In this document: positions 51,250-62,480 of the stretch, piece after piece
Position numbering within the stretch: position 1 is the first letter of the stretch
How the letters are laid out: each line of letters starts with the position of its first letter
From: Marsupella aquatica
Lineage: Eukaryota; Marchantiophyta
Reading direction: 5' to 3'
DNA: 64,000 nt
NCBI GenBank assembly: GCA_973895155.1
Contig: OZ316892.1
Location: 7,192,001 to 7,256,000, forward strand
The notes under the pieces: generated by a model
What the model was told of the DNA's origin: nothing
The model's database searches: none
The model's input: only the letters and a program-made list of their open reading frames with translations
Made by a program: the position numbers and the translations under genes

Positions 51250-54200
51250 ATGACTGCAGCTGGTGGCAAGAACTCACACATCAACCTTGACCCATACCAG
51301 GGCTTGAGCTACGCCCTCGGCCATCTTTTGAATGATCATGATCATGCTCGGACAGCAGGAATGGAACCATCACCTAGCTCAATAACGACCAAGACACAGC
51401 AGGGCACTGCCGCGGCGGCCTCATCGTACTCAGACCAAAACCAAAGCGACAGCAGCACTTTCGAAAGACAACAGTCTGTCTTGTGCAGCTACTCAGATGC
51501 CTCTGACTCATCCACTCAGATCCCTATGAACCTCGAGAGCTTGAACCAAAGAATGTCGTTAAATCACGGAACTTTCCAACACGGTGACCACAGAGATCTG
51601 CGCAGTGGGAGAAAGTCTGTGTTTGAGAGCTACAGAACTGTGAAGGGACCTAGAAGAGGGAGAAGAAGAGAGTCCTTCGACAAGTTCTCGCCGTCATTCA
51701 GGGACAAGGTGATGGCCCTGGCTGCCAACCTACCAAGCCGCGAAGCCATCACCGGGCAGGAAGCTGCGATTGAAGGCAGGTTATCATGTGTTGACGTGTC
51801 TGGGATCGAAAGTCGTGCAAATCAACAGGTAGCCGTCCACCTGCAACCTCAGGACATTCAATGGGGCCATCAACAAAGGTATGAGCACGAGAGTCAGATG
51901 CAAGGGATCGTAGACCCGACTTCTCTCTTAGAGAATAATTGTTCGACACCATCGCTATCCACCTGGCGTAACGAGAAGAGGACCAAGACCAATGCGGAAC
52001 TGGACTACGGATCAATACTGGGATTACACAACAGTCCCTTAGACACATGGCCGCAAAATTGCCAAGCGGCTGCAAGCCAATTCCAGCAGATGAGACCGAG
52101 CCCCGTCTGGAAGCCGCTTCCCCAAAAAGGATCGGCATCTGACCGTCAAGCGAACTATGGGGATGATTCTGCACCCGAGTCTACGAGATGCACAAACTCC
52201 GTGAGCGAGAACACATTTCATGCGACTCAATTTGCGCATGCCGCAGTGTCTCGAACGAACTCTTTCGAAGGGCTCAGCACTGTCCATTCCTTTCAAGGGA
52301 AAGCCGGCAGTATCTTAAATGATCAATCTGATCCTACACTTGGAAAAGGTGATGATCGGCACCTTCATGGCTCGGTGGGTGGGGACAACGTGGTGGTGGG
52401 CGAGGCTCCTAACTTTCAAGGAGGAGAGACTGAGGATCTTAAGCGGCTCTGGAAGCATCTCTCTACGCAACTAAGGAACCAGAACGTAGTCGAGCAGATT
52501 GTAGCGTTCGATAATAATGCAAGTGATCAACATAGGCAGGGACCAAGTTATGGGACATCATCCCAGCAGCAGCAGGAGAATCAGATGCTCAAGCTTAGCC
52601 ATGCACAGGTCGACGGGGAGCAGCCTCTCATAAATGAGCAGACTCCTGGCTGTCCCGGTTCACAATCTGGGAATCAGGAGAGTGAAGGGTTGAATCATCA
52701 CGCGCCTGCTAGGTTCTCTAGCGTGGATATTCAGGAGTCAAATTGGCGGGCGGCATCAGATGGGGTGTGCGTGGGAGACTACCTGCTTATGACCAGCGCC
52801 ATGTACAAGGCACGGCTCCTGGACATGCAGCTGGAGGAGAACCAACGCCATATGCAACAACAACAGCAACAACAAAGGCAATCGAGCGGCGAGCTGTGTA
52901 GAGAGGGGTTTTTATTAGAGAATCATGATCATGTTAGGGGGCTAGACTGCGGACAGTCATCGTCGTCGTCGTCGTTTGGCCCGGGGAAGAGAGAAGGCCA
53001 AGGGCAGGATGATAATGGGGGCCTGTTGACACCTGGTTCTACTAGGCAAACCTATTTTCCTGACGAGTGCTCAATCGAAATGCAGAGAACGCTCGCCAGG
53101 GAACATGAACAGCAGCTGAGTGCTAGAGAGGCGTATGAAAGGGCACAAAATGAACAGCATGATGACATGCCTGGGAAACGCATGTTCAAGCGCTCTTCTA
53201 AAGGAGGGCCCAGAAGGCCAAATATTATCAAGGGACAATGGAGCATCGAAGAAGATAGGTCAGTGACTGAGTCCGCTCGCTACACAGGCGTTCGTTAATA
53301 ACCTGTGTATATTAAACTGTTGCACTTCTCTCCGCTTCTTCAATTCCTCGTCGTGTTTCTAAAAAACGTTCGACAGATCCTGGCTCTAAGGAGTTAAACG
53401 ACTAGTCTCCTCGCACTTCGCGTGTGCCTCCTCGTAGACGCCTTAAATATTCAATCTTAAGCTCACGAACTCCATAATATTACATCTTCCTCACGAACTC
53501 CTATACTTCTTACAATTTACGCCACGCACGGATGGCGAATTCTATCAATATGGGTAAAGATACTGCACTGGTCCTCGTCACAGTTTGTAGTTTGTACTAT
53601 AGGAAAGCGACTTTGATCCTTATGTGAATCCCACTGTTGATACGATCTCCACGGTTGACCTATCGCTATCGCTGTGCCGCCAATCTCCCATGATACTCGA
53701 TACTAACGTAATGGCTGCCCGGTGAACTGTTTCCGTAACATCTATAAGCGTGCGGCATTGTGAAGTGTTTGTAGCCAACCCTTAGCCAACAACAGTCTTT
53801 GAATTTACGAATTGTTCAAACGTGGGTTGCTCCAAATAATCATATTCAAATTCTCGTCGCAAGAGCAATTGCCTTGTATATGATTGTGCGCAGCGCATGC
53901 CTACTCACGTGCGGCGTTTGGAGTTATCGACCAATGGGTCCAGACTTTCGCTAATTAGTTTGCAGCCTGCAGTAAATACTGTTGGTTCTGAAGTGAAATG
54001 ATTGGAGCACTTGGCTTACTGATTTGACCGTGTCTTTCCAGTTTGGAAGTAGCTGTCGTCTTTTTAGCCTTTTCAGATTTTGTCCGATGTCGGGTTGCGA
54101 GCTTGAACACTGTCAGTTTGAGTTTCGATGCTTTTTGTCGGTCCTGATAAAGCGACAGCGTTACTTTGGGTCCAGAAGTCTAGAACTATCATCTTGACTT

Positions 54201-57200
54201 CTCGGCTGATGAATGTCAAATCCCTTCCCATGGCGTTTCCTGGCAGATACTTGATGGAATTGGTTGAAAGACACGGACAGCAACGCTGGTCACTGATCGC
54301 AACATACTTGACGGGAAGAATTGGGAAACAGTGTCGAGAGCGTTGGCATAACCATCTTCGACCTGACATAAAGGTGCTCATCCATTGTCTTATTTCGTCG
54401 ATCATAGTTTTCTTATCATCTGATGAATAAACATCGAGTTAATTGTTCAGATATATTTCTGCATTGCTGCCGGCTCAACTTGAGCTCATCTCCCAGGATT
54501 TGCTGGTTACTATAACGTCTTTTCACGAACCAGCTCCCACTCCAAACTTTTCGAGAGTAGATGATTTAGCCACAACAGATTTTTGTTGTTCTATTATGCT
54601 ACTGGGTGCCGTCGATGTTTGGTCCGACAGTTAACCAGAGTAGATGAGTTGAATGTCAAATTAGTTAACGGGGGAGACTCTCACTCGTTCGTAATATATA
54701 TCATAAGAGTTGTCCAGATGCTCGAAGCCTTTAACGTACAGTTATCGATTTCTTTGTTCAGATAATGGCGCGCTGGTGACAAATTCTTCTTATTAGTTAT
54801 CGAATGGCTGCCGTGGTTTAGTAGAGAGGCCTCAGGGCAGGAATTGACACATTCCAAATAGGAGATATATTTATATTGCGTGTGATAGCATGTGTTTGGT
54901 ACCTAGTTGATTGCAAACTTGTAGGGAATTGTGCTTGTCTTACTTAGAGATGGACACCGAGAGCCTGGATTCAAATTAATGTGCGTCCATCCTTTTTCGT
55001 ATGTTTGCAGAGAGACGGATGGAACACTGAAGAGGAGGAGGCTTTAGTTCTTGCTCATAACAAGCTTGGCAATCGGTGGGCGGACATCGCCAAATTGATT
55101 CCAGGACGCACCGAGAACGCCATAAAGAACCACTGGAATGCAACAATGCGCAGAAAGGATCTTCGTAGAAAGCATCGGAAAGCAGTGGACGGATCATCCG
55201 ATGGCCTGGAGGTGGTTCCTCGCTGTACTGTTCTTCGTGACTACCAACAAAAGGTCATTCAGTTCTCTGAGCAGAAGTGCTCCTCATCCGCACCTCAGGA
55301 GAGCGAACGCCTGGCGGCTCCAGAAGATGCACAGACTACAACACCTGACTTAGATTCCCCACAAGTGACATGCGATTCCACTGCAGGTTGGAACTACGAT
55401 TGGCACAGCAGTACTTCTAACCAACCGATAGAAGACAATTCTTATCAACTTGAACCACCGTGCAATGAAGAAATGAGCCCTGCAGATGTTGACCAGCTGT
55501 TGCGCGTAATGAGTGCACAAGACCAGGATCATGGCCACAATGCTGGGCAGAACCGAGAGAATGGCTTAATTTTCCAAGCTGTACCAATAGCAAACTCATG
55601 TACTCAACTAGATCCATTTAGTCCCAGTAGCCGTCCATTCACAGTGCATCAGCCTCGCGTATCGGTGTGGGGTGAAGCCAGCAATTCAACCATTGGAAGT
55701 CGTAGCTATTTGGGTAACGCTCAAGTGACAGTCTGGGGTGGAGATTGGGGAACCAGCCTCCAATACGATAACGGTGAGCCCGAGCAGAATCGAGGCAGTG
55801 TCGAAATTTGGGGCGTGAATAATTTCCCATCTAGTACAACTGAAGGTGAGACTACTTTCGATGTACCACCTGGATCTGCTGCTGCTCAAACGATGCTGTC
55901 TAGACTAGAAGGCCACGACGCTGTTCGAAGCTGTCCTCCTTCCTTGAACCCTTGTGGCTGCTGCGACGAAGCTGCATTTCGTCTGAATATGCCCCACCAT
56001 CACCACTTGGAGCATTGCATGAACATCCCAAACTGCGCTGAGATTGGCTCTGGGAACGGAATTACAAATGGTCATCTACCTTTCCCTCTAGAACCTGAGC
56101 CATGTTCCGAAGGTAAGATGATTCTTCTAGATTCAGCATCCCAAACAGGAGCCATACGAGCAGACTACCCAATCCAAGGGACCATGTTACAATCCACTCC
56201 ACTAGAGAGGGTAATATCAGATTCTTGCTTCCAACAACGATCAACTTTGCAGCAATTGCAGCACGCTGAGTGTCCAGAGGGCTTTGTTGCTGGGCAGACA
56301 TCTGGTGAAAGATGCATTTCGGACCTTCTCTCGCATGAGAAAGTGCTGGACCGGATTGCGGGTTACAATCGGGTCATGAGTCCGGGAGGTAACAACAGGA
56401 TGCTCTTGTCTCCCAGAAGCAGTAATCTGGACGGAATGGAGTTCGACTGCGTCAGCCTTCGTAGCTTCCAGCACCCACAGCCAGATAGATTCAGCGGGAG
56501 GTTAAGCTTGAGCACTTATCAACAGCACGCACAAGACTCTGATTACTCTAAACTGGAGAAGCGTTCGCGAGTAGAGGGAACACACGGAGCCAACGACCAA
56601 GGTGCGATGATGGACCTGTGTAATCTACTTCAAGACAACTCAGCAAGACTACATCCAGACCCTCAATTCGGTCTGATGCCTCAGGAGGAAAATTGGATGA
56701 GATCCAGCTATGGTGCACAGGAATCACATTGCAAGGATCCCGAGCTGTACCAGGGGCCAGCTGAGGATGTGATCGAGTTCACTGCGATTCCTTTAGATCT
56801 GCAGCACTACGAAAGAAAGGTCAAGAATGGCTTCGCTCGAGAGGTAAGGTCGTATGCTTGTACAGTGGAGCACACGAGATCAGATGGGCAACAGATCTCA
56901 GGCATAAACTACGAGCAGCACCCATCCGCTCTAGCTGAGTCAAAACTCAAGGACGTATGCAGACAACTCAGGGCCCAGTGGCAACTTGGCTCCATAGCTT
57001 TAGCGCATAGGTAAGACGCACAACTTACTGCTCGAGGATTCTCATTGAACTACTTTCACGTTGCATGCAACAAATGCACCATTACGTACTTGAGCATCCA
57101 TCCGACATTGCTTGTCAGTTCTTGATGTGCACTAATATAGTAGGTCCGAAGCTACCTAGAGGGATTCAAAGTTTGAAACAAGCACAGGTATTGGGTCCAT

Positions 57201-57500
57201 CGACACGTTGTCCTCCAACCTTATTTCAGTTGAGTGTACAAATGGAGCAATTTCTTGCGAGAGAGCTTGTGAGTCCAGTGAGTGTTGGGAGTAAGCATCG
57301 GGTGAGGGCTAGGATTCAGGAAGGTTATTAATTATCTCAATGTTCTGTGTCAATGCAGGGTGGGCTATGTCGTGGCGGGCGAAGCAAGCATTGCAATTGC
57401 AATCTCCAGCACTAGCTTCATCGAGTCCATGAACGCAGTGCAATTTGCTGTGGGTAGACTTAGAAGTGAGGCCATTTTGGCCAGCCATGATATTGTCTAA
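51250..57500 (+). CDS. R2R3-MYB transcription factor (MYB98/MYB64/MYB119/FGMYB clade) with C-terminal MoaE-like domain
   Basis: Four coding exons: 51250-53258, 54247-54373, 55011-57010, 57359-57500. Phases match; total 4278 nt, 1425 aa. Residues 1-655 are low-complexity, with Gln and Ser runs. R2 (about 659-712) has [10 protein letters not shown] and [20 protein letters not shown]3 (713-761) has [15 protein letters not shown]. This signature marks the MYB98/115/118/64/119 clade of female-gametophyte regulators, which includes liverwort FGMYB. After an about 530-residue disordered linker, residues about 1297-1425 match MoaE, the molybdopterin synthase large subunit: [26 protein letters not shown] and [12 protein letters not shown]. 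The match continues in frame across the last intron (donor CATAG|GTAAGA, acceptor TGCAG|G). Catalytic MoaE residues are missing. Reading through the intron gives TAA at once. The start at 51250 is the first ATG in the long frame; a few upstream codons could be spliced in. Confidence 0.85.
56763..57500 (+). other. MoaE-like domain of the MYB protein (split by an intron)
   Basis: About 129 residues. The order of motifs follows Moa[17 protein letters not shown] matches the N-terminal strand and helix. [11 protein letters not shown] stands where MoaE has a GTTR/GTVR...EGK loop. INYEQHP matches [24 protein letters not shown] matches RW.L..VAI.HR(V/L)[13 protein letters not shown] matches GE.SV..AVSS. 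In MoaE the last is followed by His-Arg, then a helix ending LK...PIWKKE with two catalytic lysines. Here it is [20 protein letters not shown] and then [10 protein letters not shown] and a stop. The fold is likely kept; molybdopterin synthesis is unlikely. MoaE comparison is from family knowledge, not a search. Confidence 0.75.
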
Positions 57501-58079
57501 CATTGAGGCGGAAGCCCACGTCCACTCTGCCATACATGCCAAGCTTGATCAAAATAGTTAGCTGATTTCAGTTATCAAGTCCGGTCTTACCATCATTCTT
57601 CTCTGACACTTCTAAGGGAGTGCGACTTAGTGCGAAACATTCTAGTGCTACGGGTATCTTAACCGGATGTTTAAAAGATTTTTGGTTGTCGGTACACTCG
57701 ATCTCTCAATGACAAGCTCTATGGACATCCATCTCAGCAATAAGCAATCATAATGACGAAGCAAGCTATTGCATATTTTACCTCTAATCTTATATGTAAA
57801 TTGATGAGCCAGAATCGATCTGAATTTTCCAAGTACTGGTCATAAACGAAGTCTAATGAATGATCTCGTGTGTTTGTTCAGTCTTGCTTGTTGGCTGGGA
57901 ATGAATTGATGACTGATATCGAAACCTCTTTCACCAACGTACACATACCATGCTGTATAATATCTGTGGTGTGTAGGATGAGAGATGTAATTACCCGCAA
58001 CTTAGAGATTAGCTCGTACCTGTTCTGTAGATATCATTCCGTTTGTTGTATTGCACCTGAACAAGTCTGTAGCTGTCAG
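57501..58079 (+). other. Probable 3' UTR and downstream flank of the MYB gene
   Basis: No further conserved coding sequence follows the MYB stop. A search by eye for the missing WKKE end of MoaE in this region found none. Confidence 0.4.
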
Positions 58080-58256
58080 GAGATTCATATACAGTATATG
58101 AAAAGGAATTCAACTTTCACCCAATTGCCATTTGGCACGCAGCTCTGACGAAGACAGTTTTAAGATCGAGATTCATATACAGTATATGAAAAGGAATTCA
58201 ACTTTCACCCAATTGCCATTTGGCAACGCAGCTCTGACGAAGACAGTTTTAAGATC
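58080..58256. repeat. Recent tandem duplication, 88/89-bp units
   Basis: Two adjoining copies, 58080-58167 and 58168-58256, each starting GAGATTCATATACAGTATAT and ending AAGATC. They differ by a single inserted A. The near identity implies a very recent duplication or gene conversion. Confidence 0.97.
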
Positions 58257-59298
58257 AGAGTTCCAAGCATTAGCTTCTTTCTTTCTTCTTCCTTCTGGAT
58301 AGAAACCTGCTCTTCAGTTTTGTGGCTTGGGTTCTACATCTTCTGGGACCTCGAACTCAATATACCCCATACATGCAGGTGTTTTTCTCCATATTTCTAC
58401 GTCTCAGGTTTCGTTCGTGACCTGGCCTTTTCCATCAGCTCCCACGTGTTGATAAACCTGACGAGCTGGAGCCCTACTTTCATACCGTTAACGGCCATGG
58501 TACTTGACATCGATTTCTGGACATGGTGAGTGCTCCTTCTTCTTCCACCTTACCGTGCGAGGACCACGGAGCCCAAACTGGTAGCTGCTGTTGCTCCGTA
58601 CAGATTCAGATTCGGAAGGGGAGATATTCTGCAGCTCATCCTCTTTCCGCCTATCCCTATTGGGTCCCTCCCTCACGCTGGCTACCGACGATCACCCGAA
58701 ATGGAGGGCGAAGGAGTGAATACCACCCCAGCCAGCATGTATCACGCTTACGTATGCAGCCGGTCGGTCCGAAATACAGCTCCACCTCGTATGATTGTGG
58801 TACCACCACAGGAACAGTCCTAACAAACTCTGGCTTTTCCTCACTCGCTCAAGGTTGGACCGGACGGCTGTCTCACTTACGTACAATCCACTGTTTGTTG
58901 GCCGGTAAACCGCACATTGTCCCCGCTCTTGCGTCTAAACCTCGTTTCGACCTGGTTTCCTCGTGGCCACCCAAGCACTCTCCAAATGGCCTGTACGGTA
59001 GTTAAATTTCCAAGACTTTTGACCATGTGACCACTTTTCATAGCAATACTGAACTCTCGAGAGTCCCCAATATGATCTCTTTTTCATTAGTTTCCAATAC
59101 TTTTGACCAGGCATATGACCACATGAAGTTCCCAGAACAGTTTACCACATAATCCCTCTAGAGACCTCCTTTTCTTAGATGGGTGTACGTAATCAGAATT
59201 CCAAGACATGTAACCATGTTGCCATAATCTTCAGTTCAATGTGGTATTAGAATGTCAAAGAACTCCTTTTAGTGGAGGTAGACCAAGTTCAGGCCTTT
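58257..59298. other. Intergenic DNA with diverged ACTTTTGACCA repeats
   Basis: CCAA(G/T)ACTTTTGACCA occurs at about 59010 and 59095, with related CCAAGACATGTAACCATGT near 59201. An open frame of 160 codons at 58523-59005 has no family similarity and low-complexity composition, and is not called a gene. Confidence 0.45.
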
Positions 59299-59394
59299 GC
59301 ATAGTCGATCACTCTCATGTACTGTGATTTGTATAGTCGAACACTCTCATGTACTGTGATTTGCATAGTCGATCACTCTCATATACTGTGATTT
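59299..59394. repeat. 32-bp tandem repeat, three copies
   Basis: G(C/T)ATAGTCGA(T/A)CACTCTCAT begins units at 59299, 59331 and 59363, each ending ACTGTGATTT. Copies differ at one to three positions. Confidence 0.95.
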
Positions 59395-60918
59395 CCGAAT
59401 ATGAGTCGGTACGTAGTGATGAGGTCTGGATGCTGCTCATCGGATCAGCTTTCTTTTCAACATAACTTAGAGACCATCCACCTGACTGTCCCCTGCAGTG
59501 TGTTTTTGCTTTGTGAGGACATTTCCAGTTTTTAGCATATCACTTGACAAGAGCCATAATTTGTCGTCGAGTCATTTCGGTTCAGCATTTGGCTGCTATG
59601 GTCTTTTAACTACCTCCAACCAAGCTCCAAGAAAGGGAGCCACAGTCGCTTTAGTGTACGTTCAGCAATTGCTTCCGGCTGGCTCCCACCTTCCAAGAAA
59701 GGTAATGGCTTCTACTTTTTTGGCAGTCTGATATATACTTCTACTCTCTAGCTTCAGGTGCATTCCCAACATCTCCTCTCCCTCCTTCTGGCTCACTCTG
59801 TCTCTATCTCTGTCGATTGGAAGTACAGCAACTCAGTGACCTGCCTGTGGTGAGCCCCACGTACGGAGATATGGCTGTGATTTTCTTTTCAATGTCCACG
59901 GGAACTGTGGATCAACTCGAGCTCTCTCCACGGCCGGCCTACCGCTACCCTCCCCATCACTTGATCATGGCGACGAGAGGCACTCAACGAGAAGACCAAC
60001 CAGCCTGGAGCCATGTACCGTTCCACTTTCGTTCCGTGAGTCTCTGAGAACGGAACGGAACCCGAGGGCAGGTCAGGCGCCACCGGATCAATGTCTCTTC
60101 ACTCAAATCGGGTGTCAGACCTTCAAGACAGTCTCTCCTGAAGCACACATTCACGTCTCCAGCCAGCCCTCTCTTGGTTATCGGGCAGATGCAAAAAAAC
60201 TCATCGAACAAATCGGCCCAGGGGAAGACCAACGCACAGATATACCACCTTCTCCTCCAGTCCCTCTTCTCTTCTCTTCTCTTCTCTTCAAACATGTGTA
60301 TCAATCGGATATATCACGTCCCAATGGCCAATCCGTTTTCTCCCAAAGTTTGTTAACGAGAACACGGGAAAAGCGAAAAGCAAAAGCTCGCTCAAATCAA
60401 ATCACTAATAGTGTGCATGCAGCACAGCACAACTAGCGAAAAAGGAAGGGCCCGTCGAGACAAGAATGGCTTCGCGTGATCTTCAAAGTTTTATTACCGG
60501 GACCAAAAGCGTAGAAATGGCTCACTAACGAACCCATGTCGGGACAAGCGATCAATCAATTATCTCTCAGAGGAAAAGGAACCCATTATACAACAGAAAC
60601 AGAAACAGCAGTAGCAGCAGAAGAAGTCATGAAGGCTCAAAATATGGCTCGCTCGCTCGGGGTCTCGGTACAAAAGCGCAATATAATAATAAAAAAATGA
60701 AAGATTTGCATTGCATGGGTCTTTAATCTGACCTGCTCCTGCAACGAATCGCCGCCGGCAGCCTCCGTCGTCGATCCTCCACACCTTCGTTTACAGTGCC
60801 TCGTCCATTTCTCCTCCCTCTACTGTACTGTAAAGCATTTTCTCCATCCTCGACCTCCTCCTCCGTTTCTTCCGTTCCCGTCGATGAAAACCTCTCTCTC
60901 TTTCTGTTTTCTCCGACC
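59395..60918. other. Intergenic DNA with a CTTCT simple repeat
   Basis: (CTTCT)n lies at about 60265-60289. No conserved coding sequence or RNA gene was recognised. If a convergent antisense RNA to the MYB gene exists, its promoter could be in this flank; nothing in the sequence proves it. Confidence 0.4.
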
Positions 60919-61290
60919 CATGCATCATCTCTCTAGACCGCCGAATCAGAACGCCTCGCGAGGTCGAGCCATACATCTTCTCTCTAGGATTTTTGCGTCC
61001 GAGGGTCCTCCCCTGCTCTGGGACCGGGCCGGCGCTTTCTCTTTCTGTCATCTCTCTCTAAACAGCGCTCGACATGCATCATCTCTCTCTAAACAGCGCT
61101 CGACATGCATCATCTCTCTAGAGGGGGCGAATGGGAGCGCCTCGCGAGGTCGACACATGCATCTTCTCTCTAGAATTTGTGCCCGAGGGTCCGTGGAGCG
61201 AATGCTTGTTCTTCGGGAGCAGCGGACCGGACCGGCGGGCTTTCTCTCTCTGTCATCTCTCTCTAAAGCTCTCTCGCCACCGTCGACGGA
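60919..61290. repeat. Tandem duplication, about 185-bp unit, with a nested 31-bp duplication
   Basis: CATGCATCATCTCTCTAGA followed by CGAAT and CGCCTCGCGAGGTCGA occurs at 60919 and 61104. Shared continuation is CATCTTCTCTCTAG, GAGGGTCC, GGACCGG and GGCTTTCTCT(T/C)TCTGTCATC-type text. Between them CATCTCTCTCTAAACAGCGC is itself doubled (61049 and 61080). Confidence 0.9.
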
Positions 61291-61459
61291 GAGACCGTCG
61301 CCGGTGCTCTCTCGCGGACTGAGTCCAACCCAAAGGAGCAACGGTGGCTGTAACTGAGAAGGGGCGCTCTTACTACTACTGTAGAGGAGCAGCGAGAGTC
61401 TAGGGCGCCCGGGCTCTTCAGTCACTCTGAGTGAGACGGCCACGTGGACTCTGGGAGCT

Positions 61460-62480
61460 AGGGTGAGGTGAGGAGAGGGAAAGTACAGGATATTAAGGGA
61501 GGTCTGGACTAGGGTTAAGTCTAGGGTGATGATGGTTTGGGGTTACTAGTGTGTAACCCTGTGACCAGAAAATAAGGAAATGCAAATAAGGAAATGCTGA
61601 CGGGCTGCAGCTGGGAAAAAATTTTCAGTTTTCTGTGACCAGGTTTCAGACTAAAACCCCAGCACAAAGAGTCATTATCATAATTATTTAAAACTTGCCC
61701 ACAAAAAAGATTATTTACTGGGTAAGACTTTTGGGGGCATAGGGCTATGGAAATGATAGCATTTAGCAGAAAAGGTTAGTTACACACCAGTAACCTTTCT
61801 TCCTAACAGGAATTAGGGTGGGGGAAGTATAGGATAATGCAAGTATGGACTGGGGGTTATTAGCCAGGAAACTGTGACCAGAAACTGAAAAAAACTGGAC
61901 TAGCGGCAGGGCAGTTGGGAAGGTTTTTTGAGCTTTCTTGGAGTACTTGCCCAGACTAGAACCCTTGTTTTTTTTTAGCTTTCTTGGAGTACTTGCCCAG
62001 ACTAGAACCCTTGCCCAGATGTGAGTTATGGTATGTAATTTTTGTCAGGAAAAAGGTTATTTTCAAGCAACAGAGAGAGGGGGAGTCATGGAACCAGAGT
62101 TTTTGTTTGTATTTTGGGCACGTGCCACTTATGATCTACTAAAAAGCTTCTAAGCAGCAAAATGTTTGTATAGTCATATTATGGGCGTTAGATCTATGTG
62201 CGGTCAGATCTGAATCATTCCTTTTCACAAATAATCACTAAAAGTATATAAAAACCTCATTGTAAGAGCAGCAAGAGTTGAGGACAGGGGTTAGTCACTG
62301 AGAGTAGACTGCCCTTGGACTCCCTGAAGTGGGGTAAGGTCAGGATGGGGACCATGTTATGGAACAGGGTTTTCATTTGGAATTTCGGCAGGTGGCACCA
62401 ATGACGAGCTGAGGCAAGAAATTTGTCAGTTTGCATGTCGTGGGATATTTGACAGGATTTTGGTGTCTTTTCATAACTAG
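61460..62480. repeat. Old dispersed duplications
   Basis: Two segments share GGAAGTA(C/T)AGGATA, (G/T)GGACT(A/G)GGGTTA-like text and CTGTGACCAGAAA (61476-61575 and 61824-61885). A 37-bp unit starting AGCTTTCTTGGAGTACTTGC is repeated exactly at 61931 and 61977. GGAAC(C)AG(A/G)GTTTT...GGCA.GTG.CAC is shared between about 62090 and 62351. Confidence 0.75.

Noticed and set aside
57012-57014. TAA as the true end of the MYB protein
   Set aside because: It lies one base inside a strong splice donor, and the MoaE similarity continues in frame in the next exon.
58523-59005. 160-codon open frame as a gene
   Set aside because: No family similarity, biased composition, no plausible exons around it.
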